DNA of 6,379 nucleotides from Gammaproteobacteria bacterium (GTDB lineage Bacteria; Pseudomonadota; Gammaproteobacteria; S012-40). The stretch spans positions 1 through 6,379 of the forward strand of contig WFVN01000272.1 in the NCBI GenBank assembly GCA_015491615.1. The letters run 5' to 3'. Positions 5,088-6,379 of this stretch are shown piece by piece. How positions within the stretch are numbered: position 1 is the stretch's first letter; each line of letters begins with the position of its first letter. A program made the translations under genes and the position numbers. Below the pieces are notes generated by a model. The model saw only the letters and a program-made list of their open reading frames with translations. It was not told where the DNA came from and did no database searches.

Positions 5088-6379
5088 ATGAGCGCCAACC
5101 TTCGAGACGATCAGGTCCAGGTCAAGCACACCACCTGCTACATGTGCGCCTGCCGCTGCGGCATCCGCGTCACCCTCCAGGACGGCAAGGTACGCTACAT
5201 CCAGGGCAACCCGGACCATCCCCTCAACAAAGGGGTGATCTGCGCCAAGGGCTCCTCGGGGATCATGAAGCAATACTCCCCCGCACGCCTCACCCGCCCC
5301 CTGAAGCGCAAGGAAGGGGCCGAGCGCGGCGACTCGGCCTTCGAGCCCATCTCTTGGGAGGAGGCCTTCGACATCCTGGAGAAGCGCCTCGCGCACCTGC
5401 GCGCCACCGACCCCAAGAAATTCGCCCTGTTCACCGGCCGCGACCAGATGCAGGCCCTCACCGGCCTCTTCGCGCGCCAGTTCGGCACCCCCAACTACGC
5501 CGCCCACGGGGGGTTCTGCTCGGTGAACATGGCCGCCGGCATGATCTACACCATCGGCGGCTCCTTCTGGGAATTCGGCGGCCCCGACCTGGAGCGGGCC
5601 AAGGTCTTCATGATGTTCGGTACCGCCGAGGACCACCACTCCAACCCCCTGAAGACGGCCATCAGCGAATTCAAGCGCCGCGGCGGGCGCTTCATCTCGG
5701 TGAACCCGGTGCGCACCGGTTACTCGGCCATCGCCGATGAGTGGGTGCCCATCCGCCCGGGCACCGACGGCGCCTTCATCATGGCGATGATGAAGGTCCT
5801 CATCGACGAGGACCTCTTCGACCGCGAATTCGTGGTGGAGTACACCAACGGCGCGCAACTGGTGCGCGAGGACGACGGCCGCATCGCCCGCGACGAAGAC
5901 GGCCGCCCCCTGTGGTGGGATTCCGAGAGCGAGGCCCTGGTGCCCTTCAAGACCGAGGGCGCGCGCCCGGCCCTGGAGGGGGCCTACCGCCTCCCGGACG
6001 GCACCACCGCCCGTCCCGCCTTCGAGTTGCTGCGCCAACGCCTGGCCGAATGCACCCCGGAATGGGCCGAGGAGATCACCGGCATCCCCGCCGCCGACAT
6101 CGTGCGCCTGGCGCGCGAGTTGGGGCGCACCGCCCTGGAGCAGGGCTTCGAACTGCCCATCGCCTGGACCGATAGCTGGGGCCGGCGCCACGAGACGGTC
6201 ACCGGTCGCCCGGTGGCCTTCCACGCCATGCGTGGCCTGGCCGCCCACTCCAACGGCTTCCAGACCATCCGCGCCTTCTCCCTGCTGCTCACCCTTTTGG
6301 GCACCATCGACCGCCCCGGCGGCTTCCGCCACAAGGCCCCCTACCCGCGCCCCATCCCCCCCGGGCCGCAGATCATGAC
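5088..6379 (+). CDS. soeA: Molybdopterin oxidoreductase, probable sulfite dehydrogenase SoeA, C-terminus cut by window edge
   Basis: Catalytic subunit of the DMSO reductase/CISM superfamily; 430 residues of a protein normally ~900-1,000 long are visible. SoeA oxidises cytoplasmic sulfite to sulfate via SoeB and the membrane anchor SoeC to quinone. A [4Fe-4S] motif C17-x2-C20-x3-C24-x27-C52 (TTCYMCACRCGIRV ... VICAKG) is followed by the conserved K54. The molybdopterin domain carries FTGRDQMQALTGLFARQFG and HGGFCSVNMAAGM, where C144 is the likely molybdenum ligand. Further on are FISVNPVRTGYSAIADEWVPIRPGTDGA and FHAMRGLAAHSNGFQTIRAF. There is no twin-arginine signal, unlike PsrA/PhsA or TtrA, which fits cytoplasmic SoeA. 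Start ATG at 5088 with AGGA 8 nt upstream. The superfamily assignment is near certain; SoeA versus another cytoplasmic CISM enzyme is inferred from remembered similarity. Confidence 0.8.
   Translation, partial: MSANLRDDQVQVKHTTCYMCACRCGIRVTLQDGKVRYIQGNPDHPLNKGVICAKGSSGIMKQYSPARLTRPLKRKEGAERGDSAFEPISWEEAFDILEKRLAHLRATDPKKFALFTGRDQMQALTGLFARQFGTPNYAAHGGFCSVNMAAGMIYTIGGSFWEFGGPDLERAKVFMMFGTAEDHHSNPLKTAISEFKRRGGRFISVNPVRTGYSAIADEWVPIRPGTDGAFIMAMMKVLIDEDLFDREFVVEYTNGAQLVREDDGRIARDEDGRPLWWDSESEALVPFKTEGARPALEGAYRLPDGTTARPAFELLRQRLAECTPEWAEEITGIPAADIVRLARELGRTALEQGFELPIAWTDSWGRRHETVTGRPVAFHAMRGLAAHSNGFQTIRAFSLLLTLLGTIDRPGGFRHKAPYPRPIPPGPQIM

Noticed and set aside
4193..5740. 515-codon open frame on the plus strand crossing three genes
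   Set aside because: It runs out of frame through the DUF2452 gene, antisense to the secreted-protein gene, and out of frame through the soeA-like gene. The composition is Arg/Pro/His-rich, typical of a shadow.
5022..6332. 436-codon open frame on the minus strand
   Set aside because: It is antisense to the soeA-like gene. Its product is low-complexity (Gly/Ala/Val/His/Glu-rich) with no domain, as expected of a shadow frame in GC-rich coding DNA.

Overview
The window is a GC-rich, densely coding stretch of a bacterial chromosome. The best-recognised genes are a cytoplasmic-type SoeA-like molybdoenzyme, a TolC/RND efflux module and a DUF2452 protein. Together they suggest a sulfur-oxidising gammaproteobacterium, such as a purple sulfur bacterium or a relative. 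That placement is an inference from remembered protein similarity, not from a search.

Positions 1-3966 (minus strand) hold a tightly packed efflux operon, transcribed right to left: a TetR-family repressor, a TolC-like outer membrane factor, then an HAE1/AcrB-type RND inner membrane pump that runs off the left edge. Each junction is a four-base ATGA stop/start overlap once the outer membrane factor start is set at 3328. No periplasmic adaptor (membrane fusion protein) gene lies in the visible part.

Positions 3967-4071 form a compact divergent control region. A perfect 22-bp inverted repeat covers the predicted -10 and transcription start of tetR. A second perfect 15-bp inverted repeat contains a consensus -35 box for tetR and, on the opposite strand, a near-consensus -35 for the neighbouring gene.

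Positions 4072-4494 (plus) encode a DUF2452 protein, a bacterial relative of human C1orf50, of unknown function. One base separates its stop from that of a convergent minus-strand gene (4496-4846) for a small predicted periplasmic protein of unknown function.

Positions 4847-5087 are a divergent intergenic region. It has a strong 8-bp-arm hairpin on the left and an AT-rich segment on the right that probably carries the promoter of the last gene. From 5088 to the right edge runs the first 430 codons of a large molybdopterin oxidoreductase with an N-terminal [4Fe-4S] motif and no Tat signal. It is most likely SoeA, the catalytic subunit of membrane-bound, cytoplasm-facing sulfite dehydrogenase; soeB and soeC would be expected downstream.

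No RNA genes, insertion sequences, CRISPR arrays or convincing intrinsic terminators were seen.
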